DNA of 64,000 nucleotides from Tubulanus polymorphus (lineage: Eukaryota > Nemertea > Palaeonemertea > Tubulaniformes > Tubulanidae), in contig NC_134026.1 in NCBI RefSeq assembly GCF_964204645.1, positions 18,866,650 to 18,930,649 on the forward strand. The letters are read 5' to 3'. The notes below the pieces were generated by a model. It ran no database searches. It saw only the letters and a program-made list of their open reading frames with translations, and was not told the origin of the DNA. Shown here piece by piece: positions 49,401 through 61,300 of this stretch; position 1 is the first letter of the stretch, and each line of letters starts with the position of its first letter. The position numbers and the translations under genes are program-made.

Positions 49401-50960
49401 AATGAAACTATTCTCATCCATGTACACTCACTGGAAGGTACCTATAGGAGACCTAGTCTGAATACCAGTTGTTGTTACAGGTTCCCTACAACGTCTGACG
49501 CTAAAGTATCATATAGAGGTTAACTCCTGTTAAACTGATTTTAGTGTCAAATCAAACCTTTATACTCAAATAAATTAATTAGTTACCTTGTTGACTTAGG
49601 AAACCTGTTTTATAATAATATCTTTGATGATCTAAATCGCGAACCGGAGAATTTATTTATTTGATTTGAATTGATTGCCACAATCGGAATTCCAATACGG
49701 ACTAAATTGATAAAATGTGAAAATTCAATATGTCCCTCTAAAATTACTCTATGTTGATAAAACGCATTAATTTTGGTCAATTTTACATTAAGAATTTGAA
49801 ACAAGAATAATATCTGCATTGGCATCAATGTCAGTCCAAGTTCAAGTCCAATCCGTAATCTAAACTCTTATCATGCAACACGAAAAGCCACCATATTTGT
49901 CATGTTGTTTCACTTCAACTATTTTTTGAGGCGACTAGTCAAAACTTTGAGTTACTACGATTGTCAAAAGCTACTTAGGATTACAAATTTATGTTCACAC
50001 AATAGTTAACTTCCATCTGATTACAGAACTGTCAGTCTGAGGTAAGTTGATGGTGTTTTAAGGGGAATAGACGCTCAAAGCCTCGTCCCTCAAAATGAGG
50101 GACGAAAGTTAACCTTATATGAGCACTTTTGCCTGTCTGTCACACTTGCTGTCCGTGCAACGTTTTGGTCCGTTAATAATCGGTTTACCTACCTTTATTA
50201 CGCATCAATTTGTTCAGTGAGGAATTTGCATTCAGAAATAAACAACAATTTTTACTAAAGTTGTTTTTGTTTTCATTTATGAGCGATAGTTTACTCAGCA
50301 TACGCTCGCGTTATGCTGAAAAATCCGCTCCCCGGACACTCGGAAAAGCTACAGTGACGTCATCACCTAGTTCATTAGCATATCAAAATACAGTAGGTGG
50401 CGCCACATGACGGGCCATAAAAGCCGTTTTTCAGCACTACGCGAACGTATGCTAGGTAAACTATCGCTGATAGATGAAAACACAAACAAATCTATGCCAG
50501 TTCATGATTTATTTCTGAGTGCAAATTCCTTACTGAACAAATTGATGCATAATATGTACAGTACAGATAAACCGATTATTAAGGGAGTAAGAGTAAGGGA
50601 GTGTGCTAGCTATCTGTCCAACAGGTTCAAGAATTGAAGTCGAAGAAATGAATCTTTGGCATCATTTTTCAAACTCTCTCCTTTAGGAGAATAACCAGTC
50701 GTTTAATTTTCTACTGCTTTGGACTGAGCTTCTGATCTTTCATGTGTGTAAGAAATTGGCCTAGGCCTACTCAACTCAGTACGACACTGGTCTGTGGTGG
50801 ACTATAATCTATAGGATGATGTCAGTCAGTGAGTGATTTAGAATAATAACAGATCGATGAGAGTGATAGAATTTCAATACGCACCTATCAACGTAGCTAC
50901 GGTAATGATTACCGAAGGAATCGTGTAGAGGATGATATAAGAAGCGGTTCTACTACTCAT
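46454..50960 (-). CDS. ATP6V0B: V-type proton ATPase 21 kDa proteolipid subunit c'', complete CDS in 6 exons
   Basis: Exons in transcript order: 50960-50885, 49379-49331, 48125-48042, 47824-47677, 47468-47411, 46686-46454. All acceptors are AG, all donors GT (mostly GTAAGT), phases 1/2/2/0/1 join, and the product is 215 aa (human about 205). It is part of the membrane c-ring of the Vo sector, which moves protons into endosomes, lysosomes and secretory vesicles. Near-identical blocks to animal c'' include [33 protein letters not shown] and [14 protein letters not shown]. Glu101 ([11 protein letters not shown]) and Glu185 ([12 protein letters not shown]) are the two membrane carboxylates expected in c''; the first is the family's proton-binding Glu. 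The N-terminal helix (residues 5-25) is divergent, as usual. The C-terminus after the last helix is a charged tail ending KKKR, longer than the human one. The start ATG at 50960 opens the only exon with the right phase. Two introns carry a matched pair of MITEs and one also carries a SINE. Confidence 0.97.
48459..48616 (-). mobile_element. tRNA-derived SINE (family S1) in an ATP6V0B intron
   Basis: The complement reads GCGATGCCATCAGGTTCAAA followed by TTCCCTGC. It shares GCGATTATAC at its far end (48604-48613) with the 8.96-9.16 kb copy. Confidence 0.5.
48632..48752. mobile_element. Hairpin MITE pair, copy 1 (ATP6V0B intron)
   Basis: CGGTTGCTCAAAAGTTGGTT at the left pairs with AACCAACTTTTGAGCAACTG at the right. 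The interior, ACCAGTGGATAG..GTGACAATT, is shared with copy 2 at 49122. Confidence 0.75.
49122..49244. mobile_element. Hairpin MITE pair, copy 2 (ATP6V0B intron)
   Basis: GCCAGTTGCAGAAAAGTTGG pairs with CCAACCACTGAGCAACTGGC. The same length and interior as the copy about 490 bp away show a single family inserted twice in neighbouring introns of one gene. Confidence 0.75.
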
Positions 50961-51040
50961 ATTTACAATGGGTGATTAGAGAATTTAATGAAATATTCTT
51001 CCAAAAATTGTCATATGACAGCGGCAATGGCGACCCATAA

Positions 51041-51070
51041 GCTTCCGGGTTTACACCGCCGTCTGACGTC
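51041..51070 (-). promoter_or_regulatory. Putative ATP6V0B promoter motifs (ETS-like and CRE-like)
   Basis: Read on the minus strand upstream of the ATP6V0B ATG there is an ETS-type core (ACCCGGAAGC, 51050-51041) and a cAMP-response half-palindrome (TGACGTC on plus at 51064-51070). A CGCCATTGC stretch (about 51032-51024) is YY1-like. These combinations are typical of housekeeping promoters. The sites lie between the ATG (50960) and the foldback element (from 51201). No TATA box is obvious. Motif matches only; no transcription start can be read directly. Confidence 0.4.
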
Positions 51071-51200
51071 GGAAATAAGAACTACAATTATAAAAATGGT
51101 AAGAAGTTTACGATGGAAATGCTTCTTTCTCCTTCTCTTTACTCTTCTGACGCTTCCTATTCCTATCTAGTAAACAATTGTTAATTCGGACCTTATAAGT

Positions 51201-52030
51201 ATGGAATACCTCAAGGGCCATACGACTTACGAGTTACGTTTTACGACTTACGAGTTACGTTTTACGAGTTACGATTTACGTTTTACGAGTTACTTATACA
51301 TTTCCTTGAATATTCGTTACGACTTCCGTTTTATGAGTTACGAATTACAACTTAAATACGTTTTACGAATTACGAGTTACGATTTACGAGTTAAGTGTTG
51401 GAGTTTCGGTTCGCAAGAGTTCAAGGACAGTGGCCACGTGGAAGGCATTTCACTGTGTGGGTGTAATTATTAGACGAATAACTGTAACGATGATGGATGG
51501 CTGTATGCAGCCCATTGTTTTCAAAAAAAATAAATACATTTTTTCTAAATTGACGAATCTTGTTCTAATTATTAAAATCATTTCCAGCTAAGATCTATTG
51601 AAATATCGTCTATTAAAATCATCGTGCACGTAACGGGGCAGTCATCAGTCAGTGTGAAATGTATTGTCAGCATTTAATACTAATAGATTTTGAGAAGGTT
51701 CGCACAGCAGATGGCCAACGCGCAGATTTTCTGCCCTGTAATAGACCACTGCAGTCGAGATTGATTCACTATGTACAATAAATTACTCTTATTATGCTGT
51801 TTGAAATGACAATTCGACTTCATTTTGAAACCCGTTCTTTGAATTACGCGCTTCGGATATCCGAAGCCAATTAGTGAAAAACGTGTAATTCGTAAAACGT
51901 AAGTCGTAAATCGTAAGTCGTAACGTATTGTAGGAAATGTATAAGTAACTCGTAAACTGAAATCGTATTTTCGTAAAACGTAAGTCGTAAAACGTAACTC
52001 GTAAGTCGTATGGCCCTTGACGTATTCCAT
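51201..52030. mobile_element. Foldback element with arms built of degenerate 7-bp (TACGANT) repeats
   Basis: The left arm (about 51201-51395) and the reverse complement of the right arm (about 51876-52030) start with the same 20 bases apart from one mismatch (ATGGAATAC[C/G]TCAAGGGCCA). Both then run into heptamers of the form TACGACT, TACGAGT, TACGTTT, TACGATT: roughly 20 units on the left and 10 on the right. Both arms share the same interruption, TACTTATACATTTCC, so they are homologous copies rather than independent expansions. The flanks carry a target duplication: TATAAGT at 51194-51200 and 52032-52038, or 8 bp with one mismatch. The interior (about 51400-51875) has no convincing ORF but contains a perfect 16-bp palindrome at 51851-51866. 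Because 3 heptamers make 21 nt, both arms read as short ORFs of heptapeptide repeats (TTYELRF); I regard this as incidental. The 7-8 bp target site suggests hAT-type mobilisation, but no transposase is visible. Confidence 0.85.
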
Positions 52031-52298
52031 ATATAAGTCACTTGCTCGTGTGCTTCTTTGAAAAATAAAGAAGATTAGAATTGAATTGATCTATGTATCC
52101 ACGTCGACCTTGAAAAGAAATTACAATGCCCAATATTTGGATTTTATAACGATAAGGTATATTTTTCAATTTAAAGCGGGTTAATACGTTTTACGACGAG
52201 GGAATATCACATGAATACCATCCCGCTGCTAATTGACTGACTATTTATGTGCTAAATTAGCGTTAATTAATTTCGATTGCCGGGTCGCGATGTTCGCT

Positions 52299-52309
52299 CA
52301 GCGCCCCCT
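52299..52309 (-). promoter_or_regulatory. CTCF-core-like motif at the GCN1 5' end
   Basis: The minus strand reads AGGGGGCGCTG, identical to the central-to-3' half of the bilaterian CTCF consensus. It sits 29-39 bases upstream of the chosen GCN1 start codon. The 5' half of the consensus (CCACCAG) is not present, so this is a partial match. Confidence 0.3.
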
Positions 52310-52337
52310 ATCAATCATGACCACCACCAGCATCATC

Positions 52338-55300
52338 ATGGCAGATTCTACCGTGAGTTTCATTTTCAGCCGCAACCATTAGAAAAAGCCGGGTTTGAAG
52401 TTTAAGTTGTCAAAGCCGGGTTCGAGGTTTAAGTTGTCAGAAAATGCCGGTTTAGTTCCCCCGGGCCCAGTGAACGTAATTTTCTTCTTTATTCATTGCA
52501 ACAGGTAGAAATTATGGAAGCCCTGAAATCGTTCAATAAAAATGTCACCACTTCGAAAGTTACGACAAGATGCCAAATAGTGAACGATTTATTGCCTCAT
52601 GTCGTCAAGAACGGTAAGTAGGGTTTTCAAGTGGAAATTTTCTAAACACTACAGAAACAATTTTAAAGGCCTATGAAAGAAGGGTTTAATATAACATCAT
52701 AGCAATTTACAGAACCAAAATCGGTCAAGCGGTTCAAAAGTTATGAAGGAATTAGTCGGCTGAAATTTACACTTTCCAGCCATAGTCTTCATAAGAAATG
52801 AACTAAAGGTCAAGAGGTCAAATGGTGACCAAATTGGCTGTTTTTGAGCTGAATGAAATAGGATATTTATATGTAAATGGTTATATCTTTTGGAATTTTG
52901 ATGCAATGGTTAGGCCTACCAAATTCACAGACGGTCATCCTTATTACTGAGATGACGTATTTTACCGAGATGAACCGAGGGCGAGATGAAATGAAATATA
53001 ACATATTTACTTATTCCTTATCGATTTTAACAATTGAAATCATATTATATCAGTAATAAATGCCTGCTGGAGTCATATTTTACATATTTTGTCGGATATT
53101 TTTGTAGAAAAATAACTTAACTTTACCGAGATGAGATCGTCGATCAATCAAATTCAATGAAATTTCATTGCTAACCGAGTTTACATATTTGAAGTCAAAA
53201 TTTTTTTTAATAAAAAGAATATGTAAAATATGACTCTAGAAGGTATTTATTACTGATATAACATGATTAAGTGTTAAAATCGATAAGGAATAAATAAATA
53301 TGCTATATTTCATTTCATCTCGGTTCGTCTCGGTTCATCTCGGTAAAATACGTCATCTCGGTAATAAGGATGACCCTTCACAGAGGACCTAAGGACCAAA
53401 GTCTTATTTAAAATGATGATGTTAAAACTAATTAATCATTATGTTAATTAGTCTAATTTGCATAATTAATTAAGCAATTAATATGCAATAACGGGTAAGA
53501 AACTGAAGCGTATATACGATCTTCGAATTATTTGCAGTATCACCACACAACTGCCATTGCCAGGGATGAGAATTCCCCGCCGATCCGCGGTTTTCCGCGG
53601 ATTTCGGCATTGAGTGATGATCTCACTCAATTGGTCCAGGGCGATCGGTAATCAGGTGAACCGTAAAAGCGTTCAGTGCCTGTTTTACTTATCATCGTGT
53701 AAACGTATCGCATTTCAATGCATATTCATAGCAACACTGTGATTTTGTATCTACATTTGTACTACGATGAGTGTGTATGTATTTTATCGATCGGTTGCAG
53801 ACACGCGCGTGTGGCAACGGTAGTAATGTATATAGGCCTACTTTACTGTTGCCGCGCGTGTGTGGCGAACGTCTTCGGATATCATACACTACTGGGTGAT
53901 GATTTTTAGTGAGCATTCATCGGCGCATTTTTACTGCAATAATTCAGGGCTCGACCCGTAATGCATGAGATGCTGAATGTCATCGAATGAGGATGTACCA
54001 CATTGGAATCAGCCATTACCTTCCAAAATATAATAGTCGTTCATGGGTTCAAGATTGCTCTAAGTGCTCGGAAAACGCTTTTAATTTAAAAAATTTCTTG
54101 GGGGACGACCCCCAAACCCCCAAAATAGCTTCGCCTCAGGCGCTCGCGAGTGCTGACAGCTACACCGTCAGCTGGTTCGCGTGTGTAACTCAAGAAAAAA
54201 AAAACCGCAGATTTTAAATAAATAAAGATATTTGGATTGATGTAGGCTAGTGCTAAAATAGTTAGTATTGATATTGTAATCGCCCCTTTAGCCTGATTTT
54301 CCTTTAACCTTAACTTAAACAAAAATTTGTTTTAATTGATAATCAATTAAGTTTCCATAGCCCAAATCGAATTACATGTATCATCGAACTTGCAAAGTCG
54401 CTGGTCCTTATTAACCTGCCGGCAGCTTCAATGTTAAGTCCTGTGTGTGCCAGATGATTTGCATATGAATGAAATTAAGTCATTGAATCCTCATAACTTC
54501 CAAACAATAATTATATAGGCCTATGGGGCATTGAAACTTCACAACAAAGCAGTAGTTTATTGTCATAGCTATGGAATAGTGCTGAAAGATCAAACTTCCG
54601 ATTTTAGAAAGAGGGTTCTCTGGGTGGGGTCATTTTGGGAGTCCAGCGCAAAAAAGACCCCCTTGAAAGTCAGAATACTCACAATTTGTGTTACATTGTC
54701 GATATTCATAAATAAAGACACTGTAGATTACTATATCCATCCGTAAAACCTTTATAATGGTTCTTATTACAGTTTGAATGTTTGAATCTTAATCAAAATC
54801 CCAAATTATCTAATTTACGGGGCGTTTTTGAGGTCAAAATTTTGAAAATATCAGAATGTAAAAATTACTTCCCGGTTAGGATTCTCGAGTATTGGCAGTG
54901 TGGCGTGCGTTAAGAACTAGGGCTCAACGGGTTGTGAGGCGCTTGTGACATAAAAACAAACTTTAGATACAAGATAGGTCGGGCTGTCGACTACAGTCGC
55001 CTACGGCAGATTGAGGGTCAATTGAGTGAAACTGAAACATTTTGAAGAGGCCAATTTCACTTTCTATTTGCAGAATTTCCCGAGACTGCTGTCAAAGGCT
55101 TGTCCAAGTTATTGGTTTTTGCGCTTCAAAGATACCGCGATGCAAAGTCTAGAAGAGCTGTCGAAGACTTGATCAAGGCGTTAGCCAAAAACCACTGGAA
55201 AGTATTCCTGAAGCAAATGGGTTTAGTTTTGGTGGATTACGCTGACAAAAATAAGAAATTACCGACCTGGTAAGATTTAGCGCCTTCAATTCGATATCTA

Positions 55301-58300
55301 TTCGATGTGATAGTTTTTCAAAATCTTTCATCGTCTGTCTGTATTTTAAGTCGTTGGAATTCTGGAGCTTGTCTTCAAGCGCTGAACTGGAGCTTTATAG
55401 CTGTCAATGAAGCTTTGAAGAATGGAGATATGTCTGACGGTGTCGAATTTAAAAGAATGGTTAGTTCATACGAAAACAAGACTAGTCAGTTGCAATAGTC
55501 TAAATATATAGTCATTTCAAGTTGAACTAAATTATGAATTTTTTAATGGCATTGATGAAGTCCAAGGCCAAAATTTTTTTTTCAATCGACTTGGTCACCG
55601 GCATTGTTCCAGATGAGATAACGATTTTATCGTGTTCAGTTATTCTAATTCCTTTAAAAAGAAATTTCAGTTACTAAGTACCACAAGAAATCTTTGAAAG
55701 ATGAAATACTTGCCAATAGGTTTCTTCACTGTTTCCGGGATTCGGATTCATTCACTCATACTAAAATGGAATTATTGTCCCTGAACAAGATTGGTCTAAT
55801 GCGAGCTGATCCTTGTTGCTTAGAAACAGTTTTAAGATAAAAGTTAAGTAGCATAACATATTGAAAAAGATATTCGCTGACCCTATATCTATGGAGTGTG
55901 TTCAATTTTAGGTCGAGGCCCAGTGTCTTCTGGTTCTCGGTTCTATGGCATTCAATTGCAGTCCTATTAACAATACAGCCTATCGAAAGATGTTTGCCAT
56001 TTGGCGTGAGGTAAGTTTTTTGCTGTGAGAAATTTCTTTTTCTTTTTAGATAAGCGAAGATAGAAACTTCTTTTGTCGAATCTGAAAATTAAGAAATTAC
56101 CGTAAGAAAATAATTTTTCATGTTCACTCTTTCAGCGTAAAAATTCATTGGCTCACTACCACAGTTTTCTGCTCAGTTCTGAACCAAATATTTCATATTT
56201 GCCCATGTGTTATTGCATCATGAAATATCTCAATCTGGTCAAAGATAGTGAATCGATTAGTAAATACAAGGTGCGTACATAAAAAAAAACATATTTGGTT
56301 TATCATCATAATGCAGCCCACTTATCAAAATGTTTCGTCTTATTAATCAAAGCCAACTTACGTGGAGATATTTACGAGGACGGTGCTAGGAGCGAAGTCG
56401 AAACCGCAGAATCATATTCTTGTAAGTTATGGATTATCTTTCGTCCGCTTGCATAAATCAGTATTCCGGCAATCTAGGACCTGGTGGCAGTTCGCTAGAA
56501 TGCATGTGTATTTAATCTTCTCGACTCTAGTTTGAATCTAGAGTAAAAACTTTTGAAATGAACTGTTGACTTAAAACTCGAGGACTTCATTGAGAACTGT
56601 GGAACTAGATCCTGAACGTATCTAATCTTTTCCATTTCAACCAGAATTTCAGAAGTTGTTTTTGTGTTGAGGCTCATATCATTAAGATGTGCAGTTTCTT
56701 GAAAACTTTATTTTTCTAACAAAGTCAGAATTTGTCTTGATTTTAAATCTTCCAGTCCTGAACAGGCTTAAATATATTTCGATTTTGAGAGCCTAAAAAA
56801 CCCAGTCCAGTCTCAATTGTCATTTAATGTTCATACATGTATTAGAAATTTAGTGATGAGAATTTTGATCATGAAATAAGTCAAGCAACTTTCTTTGGGA
56901 TGTATAAATGTTCATTATACACTGAATTCATTGCTCACTTTTTAGGCAAATTGTAAGCATCTTCTACGCCATTTAAACCACGATGATTTCAAAAAGATAA
57001 TTCTACCAGCTGTGCAGAAAGCTATGCTGCGAAACCCAGAAATTGTTGTCGAAAGTAAGTTCACAAGACAAAATTTAATCGTTTCTATCAAGAAAGGGTT
57101 CCTAAGGGTTTCGAAATGTCTTTGAATGTTTTGGAAAATCATATAGAATCAGATGGAAATTTTGTTTTTTTCTCTACGGCTATGGAAAATCGGAAAATGC
57201 TCTCACAATAAAATTTTCCTTCTATTCGGAATTTTAGGCTATATGCCTAAATGTCTTGCTACACATTAGATAACAAGCTTTATTTTTTGTCCTGTGCAGT
57301 TAGCTCAGTTGGTTGAGTGGAGGATTGGGAACCTAGAGGTTCCTAGTTCGAAACCACCTCTGGCGTTGGCTTTCGAGATATATACATGGACTAAGCTCTG
57401 CTAACTTAGTCAGGTCGTGAGCTATAACAACGCCTCTAAATGAAAACACCTTTGCACTTGGAGTGGGCCTACATTGTCTGTTCTAGGTGATACATAACTT
57501 AGGGGTTCGTTAGGATCAATCTAGTCATAGATCAATCTATCTCTAATCCTTCTCTATTCGATAGACGACTTGGTTTGCAAGTTAATTTAGACAATGATTC
57601 AATTGAAGAAGAAACCCACAATTATCAAGAAAAAATTGTAGAGCATAGTCGTTTCAACTCGATTCTATGAGCCAACTTGTTAAAATCACCGCCTTGAAAA
57701 TGGTTCCTGGAATTGACTTACGACATCAATGCCCTTTTTTTCTTCATGATCGTGGCTCAATGCAGTAGGCTCTTAATTTTACCTCTGATTTTCAGGTTTA
57801 CAGTCGTTGATATCTTCAGTGTCGATAGATTTAAGCCAGTATTCGTTAGAAATAGGGAAGAATCTTGCGAGTAAGTTGATGTTTTCGTATTTTCTCGGTA
57901 CACATTCAGCGTGGAAGCAAGTGAACAAACCAGGGGTATAGAAAATCTGTGCTCAGTAATCTTAGGCGAAATAAAGTTTCATATCTTTTCCTTTATTTCT
58001 TTAACCCTTTCAGTGCGTCTACACCGCAGTGTGGTGTATAAATCGGTGATGGATTTTGTTGTAATTAGTTTTTAGCCCACTTGGGACTTAAGTCCAGTGG
58101 GCTATTGTGTTCATTTTTCGTCCGTCCTCCGTTCGTCCATCCGCAAACGGAATCCAGTTATTTTAGGACATTTTGAAGACGCTTCAATGTAATGTCCTGA
58201 TATTTGGGTTACACATGTATCTACCCTAGACACATCTTCAGCCCAGTAACTGGCCCCGTCAGAATCAAGATGGCCGACTGGTGGCCATTGTTGTTTGCCA

Positions 58301-61300
58301 AAATCACTTTTTACACGTCTTTGAACTTTTTAAGGGAAATTTTGAAGACGCTTTGATCAATTACCTTGATCTTTCTTATATATTTGAATCCCCCCAGGAC
58401 CCATTAGCACAACAAAAATTAGGTCGTTTGGACTCAAGATGGCTGTCCTATGACCTTTTTACTGCCCAAAAATGTCAATTTTGGCCCAAATTCTGAGTCC
58501 TGTAGCTTCCTATTGGTTTACCATTTCTCATTGCAATTGCTGATGGGTATTCTTTGGAAAGGGATGTTTTATACCGGAGACAGGTATTTTTAATCAGCTA
58601 ATTATGATGCAATTGGCGGCTATCTTGGTGTTATCAGTACTCATTCGTAGGTGAGAAAAAGTTTTTCGACATTATATTGATACCTAAGCATATTTTGTTA
58701 CCACTATGGACTAGAAAGTTGTAGCTTATAACGTGTTCTATGATTGTGGTGAGTTTCAAGGTCATTGGTTTTTGTATATGGTCACCAGGGGGCATTGAAT
58801 ATTGAAATTGTTAGATTGTTGAGCATTTGAAACCACTTCCCAAGTGGACATGGTGTCCCTGGACCCCTAGTTATCTCTATTGAAAGGTGGCGGCTCCTGT
58901 CAAAAATGTTGAAATATTAGTAACTAACGATACACTGCACTGCGATGTAGACGCACCATAGTGGTATTCCGGTTATTCAACACACTAGGGTGTGATTTTT
59001 CAAACTGAAAGGGTTAAAATGTACTTACTATGACCAAAAACACTTCTCTCTAACAGGATGGATAGATTTATCCATTTAATTAGTATGAGTTATGAAAACA
59101 TTATTGCACGGGTGCACATAGTAATATGTGATGATGGAAATTTATTCCCAAGATCCTGCACTGTTTATAGGGTTTTGCCAGTGATTCCTAGCTTTGGGTC
59201 ATATCGTCCATTTCTTTAAAATGTATGATGACCAGAGTTAATGTATCTAGTGCCGTGTTGAAAAATTGACCATTAAAGAACGAGTCAGTTTGTAGTACAG
59301 GTGATATACCGTATTATCGTGGTGTGATATTTGGATTTCGAGACCTCTTTTCTTTCAATAATTCATTTGAATGGAACATCAGTCCCTTGTTTATTCAATA
59401 TCATCATAAATTATTAAAAAAGACCATGCAGCAAATGACTCTGCACTGGTTACTCTAATATATGAAACCGAAACCTGTCAAAATTCTTGGTCAACTATTG
59501 CGCGAAATCGATTATATCACGATTGTATGCCGCAGTTGAATGAAAATGTCTATTTTTAGCTCAAGTGCATGCGAAGGACGAAGGAGTATGTAGTGAAGCA
59601 ATGATTGCTACCAAGTGTTTGGCTGAACAGTGCAGTGATCCGGGCGCTATTGAGAATCTGGTGTCACATTATTTTGCCGTTTTGAATGGTAAGTTGAGAA
59701 ATTTTTCAGTCAAATCTATTTGGTCAATGCTCTCAAATAATTTGTACCAGTAATTGCAATGCAAATTTTAAATATTTTTTAACGTGTTGTTATATTGTAG
59801 GAGCTGATGGCAAGCTAACGTTGACTGCCCATCGACAGAACATGGTAACAGCAATTGGCAATTTGAGTTACAATGCTGTTACATCGCAGGGCATACAAAC
59901 GCTTAGTGTTGCAGTGGCTGAAATGTTCATTCCTTATCTAAAATTGGAAGGTTCGCTTTTCTTAGTTTCTGTATATTAATCACATTAATTACCATCTGAG
60001 ATGAACAGTTCTATTAATAATAATAATAATTATTTATTTTTTAAAGCGCATTTCTATAAAACATTATCATTGCACTTTACATTATAAGAAGATAAGACAC
60101 TAGTAGATTAAAACATTAATTGTGCAGTTTCCTAAAGTAGAAGGTCTTTAGACATGACTTAAAAACATGAGAAAGTTGGACTTTCTCGAATTTCCTTTGG
60201 TAGTACATTACATGAAATTGGTGTCATGAAAGTAAATGCATTACGGCCAGCAACAGTAATTAGGTTTAACTAAAATTGTACCATCATTGCCAGATCTAAG
60301 TGGTTGCCTATGAACATACTGAGTTAACAGCTTTGCAAATATGCAAATACACTGGAGCAATTCCAGTTCTGGGCGTTATTTGAAGACAGTGACTCTTAGT
60401 TCGCTGGTCACTTTTTAGTAATAGCTTGTTATTGCAATAGTTTTGCACTGGAATAAAATGCTATTGGCAAAATCATACAAAGCTGCCATTTACATTTCGT
60501 TAGAAAATTTACTCTTAGTCGATAATCTCAATTAATGTGCTGCGAGCATCAAGTAGTTACCCTACCATACTTCAGTCGAGAAATGATCTAGATACTTTTC
60601 ACGGGCTTGCTTGCAAGGCAATTATTGCTACGACCAGCTTGACTTAAGCTTGGAAACACAGTCTTCATAGGTTGCCCATAGTTTCACAGATTTTATGCGG
60701 TTGTATTATGCGGTCCCATTCATTTCAAATTCTAAACAGGGCTCTTGTTCAGTTCCAAGTTGTGTAATGCTCTATTTCCAATCACGGTAGAAAGAGTATT
60801 GGTCTTTGGAAATTTCTGAATGTTCAGACCTTGTTATCAGAATTGATTTATGATGTATGACTCGTTGCACTTCAGTTCATGAAGGTACGCTTGTTCATTG
60901 CTTGTCGATGCTGTCTTTATGGTGTGCAAAGTTCTCAACATCAGTTCCTCCGAAACTCATAGAATGGCTAAAGGTCAGTATATTTTTCGCAGTAGGCCTA
61001 AATAAAGAAAATTGTTCTGGTAGTCAAATATCACAAAATCTTAATAAGGTTTCTGGCCCAGATAGTTGAACGTATCAACCGGCATTTGAATGCCAACTAG
61101 TAACAATTAATTGACAAGTAACAATAGTATTAAGGTTCATTGAACATGTTTTTCTGATGATTTTGCTGTTATTGTAGGACTAGTCACTTACATGTATTGA
61201 AAAATAATTGTGTTGTATCGTTTTTATTTGCAGACTGGTATTGGTTTGAAAGTATCAACATCGGCTGTTAGAAATGCTTATCTTCAATGCATGAATTCCG

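Noticed and set aside
51201-51473. Repeat protein starting at the foldback terminus
   Set aside because: The TTYELRF heptapeptide periodicity follows mechanically from a 7-bp DNA repeat; the mirror arm gives the same artefact.
57300-57372. Functional tRNA gene
   Set aside because: A and B boxes are present but the acceptor stem and anticodon arm do not pair properly; it is a SINE head.
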